64,000 nt of DNA from Paraburkholderia sp. Tr-20389 (GTDB lineage Bacteria; Pseudomonadota; Gammaproteobacteria; Burkholderiales; Burkholderiaceae). The first letter of the stretch is position 1; every line of letters starts with the position of its first letter. Made by a program: the position numbers and the translations under genes. The notes below the pieces were generated by a model, which was given only the letters and a program-made list of their open reading frames with translations, made no database searches and had not been told where the DNA came from. The DNA is taken from NCBI RefSeq assembly GCF_017104565.1, contig NZ_JAAGPD010000001.1, positions 620,001-684,000 on the forward strand, read 5' to 3'. This document shows positions 1 to 8,774 of this stretch, piece by piece.

Positions 1-1230
1 GTCGGCGTGGATCTGACCACCGTGACGCGCGGTTTTGCCGAAGCACATCGGCGCAACCTGATCGAATCGCGCGGACCGCTCGGCACCTTCATTGCGCCGC
101 CCAAGGCGACGTTTATGCAACAGGTCGATCTGAGCATGAACATTCCGCCGCCGCCCGCCGATCTCGATCTTGCCGTGCTGCTCAAGCGCGGTCTTTCGCA
201 GGTGCTGGTGCGCAGCGATATCGATCTGCTGATGACATACCAGCTAGGCGGCGGCAGCGATACGGACCGTCAGGCGGGTGCCGCGTGGCTCGCGCCGATA
301 TTGGGACGAGTGGACCCGTCGCGCGTGGTCGTGACGCCCGGTGCGCACTCGGCGCTCGCCGCGCTGATCCTGGCGCTCACGAAGGCCGACGCGCCCATCT
401 TCACCGAGCAGCTGATCTATCCGGGTCTGCCGCTGATCGCGCGGCAACTGGGACGCAAGCTCGACTCGATCGCCTGCGACGAATACGGCATGCGGCCCGA
501 CGCGCTGGACGAAGCTTGTGCGCGTGCGAGCGGCGGCCTCATCTACCTGAACCCGACCATTCGTAATCCGACCGCGCACACGATGCCCTCGCAGCGCCGC
601 AAGGACATACTCGCCGTCGCGGCGCGCCGGAACATTCCCGTCGTCGAGGACGATCCATACTGGCTCTTCGCCGACGATCCACCCGCGCCGCTTGCAACCC
701 TCGCACCACAGCAGGTGTATTACCTGTCGACGCTGTCCAAATGCCTCTCGCCGGGTTTGCGCGCCGCGTTTCTCGTACTGCCTGCCGCAAGCGCGCAAGA
801 GCCGTTTCTGAAGGCACTGCGCTCGCTCTCGCTGATGTCGCCGCCCTTGACGACGTCACTGGTCACGCAATGGATACTCGACGGCACCGCTACAGAAGTA
901 TTGACGGGCATTCTGAAGGAGTCGAGAGAACGTCTATTGGCTGCCAGTCAGATACTGTCGTCCGTCAGCATGGCGGCATCCGGCGGCGCCATCCATGTGT
1001 GGCAGCCGCTGCCCGCGCATTGGGCCGCGCAAAGCCTCGCGGCGGCGGCTCGCACGGAAGGTCTCGTCGTCGCGCCCTCTTCCGCGTTTTGCCAGAGCGG
1101 CGACGTGCCGAACGCGATCCGCATCTCGCTTGGCGGCTGCACGCGGCGTACGGAATTGACGTCGGCGCTGCGCAAGCTCGCGGAACTCGTCGAGCGCAAG
1201 CCATCGGACGAAGACCGCTTGCTGATCTAG
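1..1230 (+). CDS. MocR-family transcriptional regulator (GntR wHTH + class I aminotransferase-like domain), 5'-truncated by window edge
   Basis: The reading frame is open from base 1. It begins inside the recognition-helix region of a GntR winged helix (VDLTTVTRGFAEA, then the wing ending GPLGTFI) and continues into a complete fold-type I PLP-dependent aminotransferase-like domain. The PLP lysine is in STLSKCLSPG and the aminotransferase signature NPTIRNPTAH is intact. MocR proteins use this domain as a PLP or amino-compound sensor rather than an enzyme. It is a clear paralogue of the regulator at 11808-13199: both have MNxPPxP after the linker and a similar GGxxDxRxAGxAWL segment. The two regulators therefore bracket the Nit1C operon. 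Transcription converges on the mutase gene, and a hairpin with a T-run lies 227 bases after the stop codon. The target is unknown; the Nit1C operon is the obvious candidate. Confidence 0.9.
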   Translation, partial: VGVDLTTVTRGFAEAHRRNLIESRGPLGTFIAPPKATFMQQVDLSMNIPPPPADLDLAVLLKRGLSQVLVRSDIDLLMTYQLGGGSDTDRQAGAAWLAPILGRVDPSRVVVTPGAHSALAALILALTKADAPIFTEQLIYPGLPLIARQLGRKLDSIACDEYGMRPDALDEACARASGGLIYLNPTIRNPTAHTMPSQRRKDILAVAARRNIPVVEDDPYWLFADDPPAPLATLAPQQVYYLSTLSKCLSPGLRAAFLVLPAASAQEPFLKALRSLSLMSPPLTTSLVTQWILDGTATEVLTGILKESRERLLAASQILSSVSMAASGGAIHVWQPLPAHWAAQSLAAAARTEGLVVAPSSAFCQSGDVPNAIRISLGGCTRRTELTSALRKLAELVERKPSDEDRLLI

Positions 1231-1454
1231 CGCGTGACCGTCGTGCGTCGTCGCATCTGCTGCGCCAAATTCTCCGTCAACTGCTGCTGTACGAACGAAG
1301 GCCGCGCGAGAATAATTCGCTTCGACGTCGCTTCGGGCATTTCCTTCCTCCTTTCAAGCGGAGCGCGTCGGGGATCACTGCGCGAGTGCCCGCGGCCTTG
1401 GGCCAACAACCCGCAGAGCTTGCAGCAGCAATGTTGTATTGCGCGTGGCAAACA

Positions 1455-3560
1455 CTAAACCTCGGCATCCACAAGGTGCCGAGGTTTTTTCATTGCAGTG
1501 CGACTGGCAAGCGCCGCGAGTTCGGTGACGATCGTGCTGATGCTCGTGCCCGTGGGAAAGCAGCCCGCGACGCCTTGTGCCTGCAACGCAAGCTGGCTGG
1601 CGTCGTCGAGGTTTCCGCCCGTCACGACGGGAATGCCTGCTTGCCGCGCGCGCAGTTCGGCGACTAGACCCGACACCAGTTCCCTGTGCGCGCCCGCCAG
1701 CGACGAAATGCCGATCACGTCGACGCCCTGCGCCAACGCCAGCTCGCAGGTTTGCTCGGCGGACGCGAACATTGCGCCCGTCGTCACCGCAAAGCCCGCG
1801 TCCGCCAATGCCGCCGCGACGACGCGTACGCCGCGGTCGTGTCCGTCCTGGCCGAGCTTCGCCAGCAGAATGCGAGGTGCACGCCCCAATCGACGGGCCG
1901 CTTGCGCCACGGCATCGCGCGCCGCCAACCATGGCTCGTCGGACGACAGCGCCTCGCCGTACAGCCCAGCCGAAAGCGGCAAATCGACGGATGGTCGCGG
2001 CCAGACGGATTCGAGCGCCCGCGTACATTCGCCCACTGTCGCGCGCGCCCTTATGCATTCGATGGTCAACGCCAGCAGATTGCGGCTGCCGTCGCGCGCT
2101 GCATGGCGAAGCGCGGCGAGCGCATCGCTCACGCGCCTTGCGTCACGCGTGCGCTTCGTCTGCTCGATGCGGCGCGTTTGCAGCGCCCGAATCTGCGCCG
2201 CGTCCACTTGCTGCGAAGCGACCCGCTCTTCGCCGTCATCCGCTGCGAAGCGGTTCACGCCGACGATCACGCGCTCTCCACTCTCGATCTCCGCCTGCAC
2301 GTGCAGCGCCGACGCGTGAATGCGCTCGCGTACCCAGCCCGACTCTATCGCCTCGATCACACCGCCGCGCTGATCGATTTCATCGAGTATGGCTCGCGCG
2401 CGGTGCGCCATGTCCGCCGTGAGTGCTTCCATCATGTATGAGCCGGCCCACGGATCGGCCACATCGCACACGCCCGTCTCATGCTGCAACACCAGTTGGG
2501 TGTCGCGAGCGAGTCGCGCCGATTGCGCGGACGGCAGCGCCAGCGCCTCGTCATACGCGTTGGTGTGCAGCGACTGCGTACCGCCGAAGATAGCGGCGAG
2601 CGCCTCGACCGTCGTTCGCACGACGTTGTTCATGGGCTTTTGCGCGGTCAGCGACCAGCCCGAGGTCTGACAATGCATCCGCAACGCGCGTGCCTTGTCC
2701 GAGGTCGCGCCGCCTTGCGCCGCGATCTCCGACCACAGCAAGCGCGCGGCTCGCAGTTTCGCGACCTCGACGTAGAAGTCCGTACCGACGCCGAAGAAGA
2801 AACTCATCCGCTCGCATGCATCGTTCGCGGGCATGCCGCGTTGCACGAGCGTCTCGACATAGGTGCGCGCGTTGGCCATCGTCAGTGCAAGTTCGAGCAC
2901 GGCGTCCGCGCCTGCTTCCTGAAAGTGATAGCCCGATACCGACAACGCGTTGAAGCGCGGCACGTTCTGCGCGAGATAGCTGGCAACGTCGGCGGCGATG
3001 CGCAACGACGGCGCGGGCGCAAAGATGCCCGTATTGCGCACCATGAACTCTTTAAGGATGTCGTTCTGAATCGTGCCTCGCAGCCGCGACGGATCCACGC
3101 CGCTCTCTTGCGCAGCGACCATGAACGCGCCGAGCACGGGCAACACGGCGCCATTCATCGTCATCGACACGGAAACGCGCTCAAGCGGAATGCCTTCGAA
3201 CAGACGGAGCATGTCCTCCACGGTATCGATCGCCACGCCCGTCATCCCCACGTCGGCGCTCACGGCGGGATCGTCCGAATCGTAGCCGCGTTGCGTGGGC
3301 AAATCGAACGCGACGGACAAGCCTTGTGCGCCTTCGGCCAACGCCGTGCGGAACGCGAGGTTCGTATCGGCGGCCTGCGCATAGCCAGCGTACTGACGTA
3401 TCGTCCAGGGCTTGTCCGCATACATCGAAGCGAACGGGCCGCGCACGAAGGGCGCTTCGCCGGGCATGCTGTCGAGATGCCCAATGCCGCCGAGATCCGC
3501 CCGCGTGTAGACGCGTTTGAGCGGCACCGCACGGCGGCGCTGCGTCGGCTTCGTGCTCAT
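1455..3560 (-). CDS. scpA: Methylmalonyl-CoA mutase, single-chain adenosylcobalamin enzyme
   Basis: This 701-residue protein interconverts succinyl-CoA and methylmalonyl-CoA using coenzyme B12. The N-terminal TIM-barrel part carries all substrate-determining residues at a constant offset of 32 from the Propionibacterium large subunit: Tyr57 (Y89), Gln165 (Q197), Arg175 (R207) and His212 (H244). The Tyr/Arg pair marks a methylmalonyl rather than isobutyryl mutase. The C-terminal B12 domain has the DxHxxG motif DGHDRG, with His574 as the lower cobalt ligand, plus the following GG loop. No MeaB chaperone or epimerase is nearby. Its ATG overlaps the LnmK-like stop codon as ATGA, so the two are translationally coupled and this is the last gene of the operon. 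I infer that it runs in reverse to supply methylmalonyl-CoA to the LnmK-like protein. Confidence 0.93.
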   Translation of the reverse strand: MSTKPTQRRRAVPLKRVYTRADLGGIGHLDSMPGEAPFVRGPFASMYADKPWTIRQYAGYAQAADTNLAFRTALAEGAQGLSVAFDLPTQRGYDSDDPAVSADVGMTGVAIDTVEDMLRLFEGIPLERVSVSMTMNGAVLPVLGAFMVAAQESGVDPSRLRGTIQNDILKEFMVRNTGIFAPAPSLRIAADVASYLAQNVPRFNALSVSGYHFQEAGADAVLELALTMANARTYVETLVQRGMPANDACERMSFFFGVGTDFYVEVAKLRAARLLWSEIAAQGGATSDKARALRMHCQTSGWSLTAQKPMNNVVRTTVEALAAIFGGTQSLHTNAYDEALALPSAQSARLARDTQLVLQHETGVCDVADPWAGSYMMEALTADMAHRARAILDEIDQRGGVIEAIESGWVRERIHASALHVQAEIESGERVIVGVNRFAADDGEERVASQQVDAAQIRALQTRRIEQTKRTRDARRVSDALAALRHAARDGSRNLLALTIECIRARATVGECTRALESVWPRPSVDLPLSAGLYGEALSSDEPWLAARDAVAQAARRLGRAPRILLAKLGQDGHDRGVRVVAAALADAGFAVTTGAMFASAEQTCELALAQGVDVIGISSLAGAHRELVSGLVAELRARQAGIPVVTGGNLDDASQLALQAQGVAGCFPTGTSISTIVTELAALASRTAMKKPRHLVDAEV
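1458..1490 (+). terminator. Rho-independent terminator inside the 3' end of the antisense mutase gene
   Basis: The stem AACCTCGGCA / TGCCGAGGTT is a perfect 10-bp match with a 9-base loop, followed directly by four further T residues (six T in total). On the plus strand it suits the MocR gene ending at 1230. It lies wholly within the last codons of the convergent methylmalonyl-CoA mutase gene, whose C-terminal residues RHLVDAEV it encodes on the other strand. Confidence 0.8.
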
Positions 3561-4372
3561 CGGCACCTCCAGCGCTTTTCCGTCGTCACGTCGGCGATCT
3601 TCATGCCGTCGCTCTTGCGCCGCACTTCCGTCCAGTGGCGCAGGCCCTGTGCGTCTTCCGACCGGCCGATCATCCGCACGCTCAATGTATCGCCCACATC
3701 GACGTTGCCGTAGTAGAACAGCGAGCGGCTCGCGACGACGGGCGGTTCGTCGTCGCGCCGCCACTGCCACTCGGCGCGATCGACAAAAGCCTGGAAGCTC
3801 GCGAAGTACAGAAAGTCGGCGCCGTTGAAATCGCTATTGGGGCAAGGCAAGAACTCGATCGGCTCGCTCGTTGCAGGCGCGAGATCCGGCAGCGCGGCGC
3901 GGTCCGACGCACGCAGACGCTTGCTCATCTGTGTCATCTGCAACGCCCGCTCGGGCATCGGCACGACATCGCCTGTCAGTCCCGCGAGCGCAGCGCGCGC
4001 GACGCGGCGATTGCTGAGCGCGTCGCCACGCGTGACGAACGCCGACGACATCGACAGCTCCGCGATCTGTGTGCCGCCGCGCACGATGCGGTGCGTGCTG
4101 AAATGACGAACGGGCCCGGTTCTGCACAGCGTGCTATCGATGTCGAACGCGTCGTGTTCGGCGACGGCGTCCAGCCCGCAGGTCTGCAACCGGATCGCTG
4201 TAAAGGCCGCATACGAGCGGCCGCCGTTGTCGTCGTGGAAGTCCGTTTGCTGGCGGCCCGCGTGTGCAGCGAGCGCCTCCCAATGACGATGCCCGCACTC
4301 CTTGAGCAGCCAGTTCTCAGACAGTCCCGTATAGCTCAGTTGCGGCATACCCGCGCGATAGCGATGGATCAT
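3557..4372 (-). CDS. LnmK-like (Pnap_2097-type) acyltransferase/decarboxylase
   Basis: The N-terminal block PQLSYTGLSENWLLKECG and the later segment SDFNGADFLYFASFQAFVDR are characteristic of the LnmK/Pnap_2097 family of double-hotdog proteins. LnmK of leinamycin biosynthesis loads methylmalonyl-CoA and decarboxylates it to propionyl on an acyl carrier protein. A second hotdog-like region with RSLFYYGNVDVGDTLSVRM near residue 220 matches the two-domain layout. The chosen start is two bases after the flavoprotein stop. An internal ATG at 4348 begins MPQLSY and fits family N-termini equally well, and neither has a strong ribosome-binding site. The mutase directly downstream makes the expected substrate. 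No acyl carrier protein or polyketide synthase is visible in the window, so the acyl acceptor is unknown. The family call is good; the reaction here is inferred. Confidence 0.82.
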   Translation of the reverse strand: MIHRYRAGMPQLSYTGLSENWLLKECGHRHWEALAAHAGRQQTDFHDDNGGRSYAAFTAIRLQTCGLDAVAEHDAFDIDSTLCRTGPVRHFSTHRIVRGGTQIAELSMSSAFVTRGDALSNRRVARAALAGLTGDVVPMPERALQMTQMSKRLRASDRAALPDLAPATSEPIEFLPCPNSDFNGADFLYFASFQAFVDRAEWQWRRDDEPPVVASRSLFYYGNVDVGDTLSVRMIGRSEDAQGLRHWTEVRRKSDGMKIADVTTEKRWRCR

Positions 4373-4374
4373 GC

Positions 4375-5667
4375 TCACGCCGCGAGACTCGTCGATGACG
4401 CTTCGAGTGCCGCGCGAATCGTGCCGACGACATGGCCGGCATCGCGCGCAATGCCGGAGAAGCGCCCCGATCCCCATGTGTGCAGCCACGGCAGGCCGAT
4501 GAAATACAAGCCGTCTTGCGGCGTGATGCCGCGAACATGCGCGGGATAGCCTCGCCCGTTGAACACAGGTGCATCGATCCAGCTGAAATCGGGCCTGAAA
4601 CCAATGCACCAGATGATCGATGCAATCCCGCTCGCGGCAAGGTCGAGCGAAGCGCGCTCGCCGCCCGGCTGCCAAACGGGTGCATACGGCAGACCCGCGG
4701 GCGCATCGATGCCCTGCTTGTCGATGAATGCGTCGATGCTCGCATTGATACGGTTGTAGGTATCGTCGGCGCTATCCAGGTTGTCGATCAGGTTCGGCGC
4801 GAAATGCAGGCGGCCTTCGCGCAGATCGTCGAGCCTGCCGTACAGTTCCATGCCTTCCAGCGCGAAGCGGCGCAGATCGATATCACGCCCGCCGTCGCGG
4901 CCCGTCACGTAGTGGTTCGTGTTATCGCGCACGCCTTCGCGCAGCGGATGCTGATCGACGGGCATATCGTAGTAGCGCATGTCCGCGAGCCAGTCGACCA
5001 CGTCGCGACCCCGATAGAAGCGCGCGCAACGCGGCGCTTCGCCGACGGCGAGATACACCTTGCGCCCCGCCAGATGCAGATCCTCCGCAATCTGCGCGCC
5101 CGACTGCCCCGACCCCACGACGAGAACGGCACCTTCTGGCAATGCCTGCGGATTGCGGTAGTGCGACGACTGCATCTGCACGATCTCCGATGGCAGCCGT
5201 TCGGCCATGCGCGGCACGATGGGCGTGTGATACCCGCCCGACGCGACCACGACGTGATCGGCCGTGAAGTCGCCGTTCGACGTGGACACGAGGTAACCGC
5301 CCGACGGCCTGCGCTTGACCTTGCGGACCTCCGTGTGTTCGAGGACGGGTGCATCGACCATGTCGATGAAGCCGTTCAGGTACGCAATGATCTCGTCCTT
5401 CTTCATGAAGCCGTGCGGATCGTCGCCGGTATACGGATAACCCGGCAGCGCGCATTGCCAGTTGGGCGTGACGAGACAGAACGCATCCCAGCGCTGCGAG
5501 CGCCACGTATGCGTGACCGTGTGCTTTTCGAGCACGAGATGATCGATGCCCGCCTCTTTCAGGTAATAGCTGATCGACAGTCCGGCCTGGCCGCCGCCCA
5601 CCACGATGACCGTATGGTGCGGCACGCCGTTCATTGCGTCGGGAGCAAGGGTGTTCGCGTTCGACAT
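4375..5667 (-). CDS. MSMEG_0569-family flavin-dependent oxidoreductase (Nit1C flavoprotein)
   Basis: This is a 430-residue class B flavin monooxygenase-like protein. An FAD-binding GGGQAGLS lies near residue 24, a second dinucleotide site VVGSGQSGAQIAEDL near residue 175, and a conserved late segment YFIGLPWLHTWGSGRF is present. The order of motifs resembles YUCCA-type and N-hydroxylating monooxygenases. The family is one of the fixed members of the Nit1C neighbourhood and is named for its Mycobacterium smegmatis member. A 66-base gap separates it from the small MSMEG_0570-type gene and two bases separate it from the LnmK-like gene, so it bridges the conserved cluster and the two extra genes. 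The substrate is unknown; an N- or C-oxidation of the cluster metabolite is a reasonable inference. Confidence 0.9.
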   Translation of the reverse strand: MSNANTLAPDAMNGVPHHTVIVVGGGQAGLSISYYLKEAGIDHLVLEKHTVTHTWRSQRWDAFCLVTPNWQCALPGYPYTGDDPHGFMKKDEIIAYLNGFIDMVDAPVLEHTEVRKVKRRPSGGYLVSTSNGDFTADHVVVASGGYHTPIVPRMAERLPSEIVQMQSSHYRNPQALPEGAVLVVGSGQSGAQIAEDLHLAGRKVYLAVGEAPRCARFYRGRDVVDWLADMRYYDMPVDQHPLREGVRDNTNHYVTGRDGGRDIDLRRFALEGMELYGRLDDLREGRLHFAPNLIDNLDSADDTYNRINASIDAFIDKQGIDAPAGLPYAPVWQPGGERASLDLAASGIASIIWCIGFRPDFSWIDAPVFNGRGYPAHVRGITPQDGLYFIGLPWLHTWGSGRFSGIARDAGHVVGTIRAALEASSTSLAA

Positions 5668-5733
5668 GATTCGTTCCTGCGTTCGATCTGACGGCGGGCG
5701 TACGCGGCCTTGCGCGACGCGCCGTCCAAGGGT

Positions 5734-6018
5734 TCACAAAAGTTCGACGACCTTGACCTCGGCCTGCGGGTCGATCGCGAAACGACTTGCCTGTGCTTCG
5801 ATCTGCGCGAGCTGATCCATGGCGGCCGAGCAAGCGAAGCCGTATTTCTCGCGCACGCGTTCGGAGCCGATATGCAGTGCTTCGCGTGCGCGCCCGACAA
5901 AATCGGCGAGCGCGTAGCACTGCCCGGCGACGAAGAATTCCCCCACTACCGTCGAAGGGGAATAGCAATTGGCCTCACTGCCGTCCGGCCACTGGACCTT
6001 GAAGTGCATGACTGGCAT
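5734..6018 (-). CDS. MSMEG_0570-family small protein of the Nit1C cluster
   Basis: A 94-residue soluble protein beginning MPVMHFKVQWPDGS. Length and N-terminal sequence match the MSMEG_0570 family, which occurs only beside the Nit6803-type nitrilase genes. The sequence upstream of the start, AAAGGAAACGTG, gives a good ribosome-binding site and fixes the ATG. There is no signal peptide or catalytic motif. Homologues are described as nitrogen-starvation-responsive proteins; the biochemical role is not known. It sits 23 bases after the glycosyltransferase gene. Confidence 0.88.
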   Translation of the reverse strand: MPVMHFKVQWPDGSEANCYSPSTVVGEFFVAGQCYALADFVGRAREALHIGSERVREKYGFACSAAMDQLAQIEAQASRFAIDPQAEVKVVELL

Positions 6019-6041
6019 CACGTTTCCTTTGAATGAAAAAT

Positions 6042-7229
6042 TCAGACGCTGAGCGCTTGCGATAAACGCTGCATATGACGCGCATACAGCGTGATATGAC
6101 GTCGCCCGCTTTCGCGCCAACTGAAGCGCGCCAACAGTTCAGGCACCGCGCATTCGAAGTCGATGCCGCCGCGTTCGTGCAGCGCGTGGCGCAGCGCATC
6201 GGCAATACTGTCGGCGTCGTCAGGTCGAGCCCAGCAGCAGACGCGTTCGTCGAGATAGCCCGTGAACGGTTCGATTTGCGACACGACCACAGGCTTGCCG
6301 GCCGCCAGCGCTTCGAGCGTGACGAGCCCAAAGCCCTCCCGCACCGACACCATTGCGACGACGTCCGCCGCATGCATCAGCGCAACGATGGCCGCGTCGG
6401 CGAGCGGACCGGTAATGACGATCGGTTCGCGTTGCCCGATACGCAGACCGAGCGCCGCAGCGCCCGCCATGAAGCGCTGCGTATAGGCATCGTGGTCGAG
6501 CAGACTTGCGCCGCCCGCAATCACGAGTTGCGCGCCGGGATGCGTGTGAATCAGCAATGCAAACGCGTCGAGCAGTTTCAATGTGTTCTTGCGTTCTTCG
6601 ATACCGCCCACGGCCAGCACGACGGGACCGCTGCCGCCGACGCCCAGCTTCGCGCAGACCTCATCACCGTTCGCTTCGCACGAGCAATGGAAGCGCTGCC
6701 CATCCACGCCGTTATTGACCGTCGACGCTTCGATACCGAACGCGTCGCGCATCGTGCGGGTCCACGCATCGCTCACGCAGAGCACGGTGTCGGCATCGGC
6801 AAACGCGCGCCGTTGCCATTCACGCAGACGGGGATCGCTGAACGCATCGAGATGATGAACCGTGCGCACATAGCCGCGAATCGCGCCCGCTTCGCGCAAT
6901 TCCGCAAGCGCATTCCCGCTGATACTGTCCTGTGCGTGCAGAACGTCGAAACCCGACGCATCATGTTCGAGCAATGCCGCTTTCAATGCCGCGATTCGGG
7001 TCTGAACCATCGCGACCGTGTCGTTGCCGTGCGCGGCGACAGGCGCGAGCACGACGCGGCAAGGCGACGCGCGAAACATCGGCGCGCCGCCGACGGATGG
7101 CGCGAAAACCGTCACGTCCTGCCCGGCTTCATGCAACGCGCGCGCAAGTTCTAGCGTATGCACGACGCCGCCGCGCGGATTGACGGAATGGGTGAACAGC
7201 GCAATGCGCATCGAGGTGCCGCCGTTCAT
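6042..7229 (-). CDS. MSMEG_0565-family GT4 glycosyltransferase of the Nit1C cluster
   Basis: A 395-residue GT-B fold retaining glycosyltransferase. The N-terminal glycine-rich loop is SVNPRGGVVHTLELARAL. The C-terminal half has the nucleotide-sugar-binding GT4 signature, with VAVGGIEERKNTLKLLDAF and the Glu-containing SVREGFGLVTLEALAAGKPV (EX7E motif). The start is supported by GGAGGTGG six to seven bases upstream and by an ATGA overlap with the AIR-synthase-like gene. A glycosyltransferase in the cluster indicates that the product, or an intermediate, is sugar-linked. The sugar donor cannot be told from sequence. Confidence 0.92.
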   Translation of the reverse strand: MNGGTSMRIALFTHSVNPRGGVVHTLELARALHEAGQDVTVFAPSVGGAPMFRASPCRVVLAPVAAHGNDTVAMVQTRIAALKAALLEHDASGFDVLHAQDSISGNALAELREAGAIRGYVRTVHHLDAFSDPRLREWQRRAFADADTVLCVSDAWTRTMRDAFGIEASTVNNGVDGQRFHCSCEANGDEVCAKLGVGGSGPVVLAVGGIEERKNTLKLLDAFALLIHTHPGAQLVIAGGASLLDHDAYTQRFMAGAAALGLRIGQREPIVITGPLADAAIVALMHAADVVAMVSVREGFGLVTLEALAAGKPVVVSQIEPFTGYLDERVCCWARPDDADSIADALRHALHERGGIDFECAVPELLARFSWRESGRRHITLYARHMQRLSQALSV

Positions 7230-8212
7230 GCTTCCACCTCCGCAGGAGCGCCGATGAAAGCACGGTCGTGGAAGCTCCAGAGCAATGCCGATTCGCCCTG
7301 CTGCGTGAGCATCACTTCACGCGAAGCATCGACCTTCCCTACCGCTGCGCACGCGAGGCCGCGCTGCGAGAAGCGCGACAGCACTTCATCCACGTGCCCG
7401 CTTCGCACCGACAGCAAAAAGCCATAGCTCGGAAACGCGCTGAGCCAGCGTTCGAAATCGATCTGATCCGGACGAGGAATCGCGTCGAGATCGATGCGCG
7501 CGCCGACGCCCGAGCATTCGAGCAGCATCAACGCGGTGCCGAGCACGCCCGCCATGCTGATGTCCTTCGCGGCATCGCACAGACCGCTTTCCGCAAGCTG
7601 CGGCAGCAGGTCGAGATCGTCGCGCAGGCGCTGCGCGGGCGCGCCAACCGATGCATTCCAGAACGGATACGGATCTTCGAAGCGGCCGCGCAAGTCGACG
7701 GCCATCACCAGGCTGTCGCCGGGACGCGCGTTGAAGCTCGACAGCAACGCACGCGCGCGGCCCATGATCGACACGGCGAGTTGCGCCTGCGCGCTGCGCG
7801 TGTTGCTGTGCCCGCCGACGACGGGCACGCCATACGCATTCGATGCGGCCGCCATCCCTTCGAGAATCAGCGCTGCCGGATCGAGCCCGTCGCTCCACAA
7901 CGCATCGACGACAGCGAGCGGTCTTCCGCCCATCGCATACACATCGCTGACATTGACCATCACGCTGCTGTAACCGGCGAACCAGGGCATCGTTTCGACG
8001 AAATCGCTGACCAGTCCTTCGATCGCGAACAGCAGGTAGCCATCGCCGTCGGCCAGCGCCGCGCAGTCGTCGCCCAATGCAACGGCTTGTGCGAGATCGC
8101 GCGTGCCGTTCGGCAAGCCCGACGCCAGCGACGCCACCACGCCCGCAATATCGGTCTTATGATGAAACCCGCGGCTTTCACGGATGCGTTGGGCAAGCGC
8201 GTGCAGACTCAT
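7226..8212 (-). CDS. AIR-synthase-related protein (sll0787 / MSMEG_0567 C-terminal family)
   Basis: A 328-residue member of the PurM/ThiL/SelD ATP-binding fold. The N-terminal ATP-site motif is GDDCAALADGDGYLL, the central signature is VMVNVSDVYAMGGRPLAVVD, and a VVGGHSNTR segment follows. Proteins of this fold activate a carbonyl, phosphate or sulfur substrate with ATP. In mycobacteria this domain is fused to a GNAT domain; here, as in cyanobacteria, the two are separate genes. They are joined by a 4-base ATGA overlap at the start, with another at the stop. The specific substrate in the Nit1C pathway is unknown. Confidence 0.9.
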   Translation of the reverse strand: MSLHALAQRIRESRGFHHKTDIAGVVASLASGLPNGTRDLAQAVALGDDCAALADGDGYLLFAIEGLVSDFVETMPWFAGYSSVMVNVSDVYAMGGRPLAVVDALWSDGLDPAALILEGMAAASNAYGVPVVGGHSNTRSAQAQLAVSIMGRARALLSSFNARPGDSLVMAVDLRGRFEDPYPFWNASVGAPAQRLRDDLDLLPQLAESGLCDAAKDISMAGVLGTALMLLECSGVGARIDLDAIPRPDQIDFERWLSAFPSYGFLLSVRSGHVDEVLSRFSQRGLACAAVGKVDASREVMLTQQGESALLWSFHDRAFIGAPAEVEA

Positions 8213-8772
8213 GAGCGGCCTCGCGCCGACGTCACGAACCCGCTCTCCGGCGTGAAGCACGGCGGGTAATGTTCGAGGTCCGCTTCCATCAGATGATGCG
8301 GCCGCCCGAACAGCGTTTCCTCCGCGACCGTTTGCCAATGCAGCCGCCGGAACAGCGGCACGTTCTGGTTCTGCACATGCGCGAGAAACGTCTCGCACCC
8401 CAGTGCATGCGCGCTGCTCACGGCAAGACGAATCAGCGTCGATCCCAGCTTGCCGTGCGAACGGAACGCCGCATGCACGGCAAGCCGCGAGCCGAGCCAT
8501 GTGCGCGGGCGCGTCTCGTGAATCCGCACCGTGCCGACCACCTGCTCCGGCATGCCCGCAATGCAGCTCAGTGCAACCAGCAGTTTTGCGTCACGGTCGA
8601 TCTCGTCGCGGTCGTCGCCGACGAAGATGCCCTGTTCGACGCAGAACACCGCGCGCCGCAGCGCATACGCTTCCTTGCTTTCCCACGGCAGCGTCGCCCA
8701 CTTGACGCGGTACTCGGCGGGTGTGAAGGCGAGCGGCAGTGCGTCGAGCTCGTCGATGGATTCGCAGAACAT
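8209..8772 (-). CDS. GNAT-family N-acyltransferase (sll0786 / MSMEG_0567 N-terminal family)
   Basis: A 187-residue GNAT-fold protein. The early segment SKEAYALRRAVFCVEQGIF is the acceptor-side helix typical of this family and of AHL-synthase-like GNATs. The acyl-CoA-binding motif region is RLAVHAAFRSHGKLGSTLIR, followed by ALGCETFLAHVQNQNVPLF. It starts two bases after the radical SAM gene stop and overlaps the next gene by four bases, so the products are probably made in step. The acyl donor and acceptor are not known. Confidence 0.9.
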   Translation of the reverse strand: MFCESIDELDALPLAFTPAEYRVKWATLPWESKEAYALRRAVFCVEQGIFVGDDRDEIDRDAKLLVALSCIAGMPEQVVGTVRIHETRPRTWLGSRLAVHAAFRSHGKLGSTLIRLAVSSAHALGCETFLAHVQNQNVPLFRRLHWQTVAEETLFGRPHHLMEADLEHYPPCFTPESGFVTSARGRS

Positions 8773-8774
8773 GA

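Noticed and set aside
2481-3713. Long open frame (over 400 codons) on the plus strand
   Set aside because: It is antisense to the methylmalonyl-CoA mutase gene, arginine/histidine-rich and without family features; typical GC-rich shadow.
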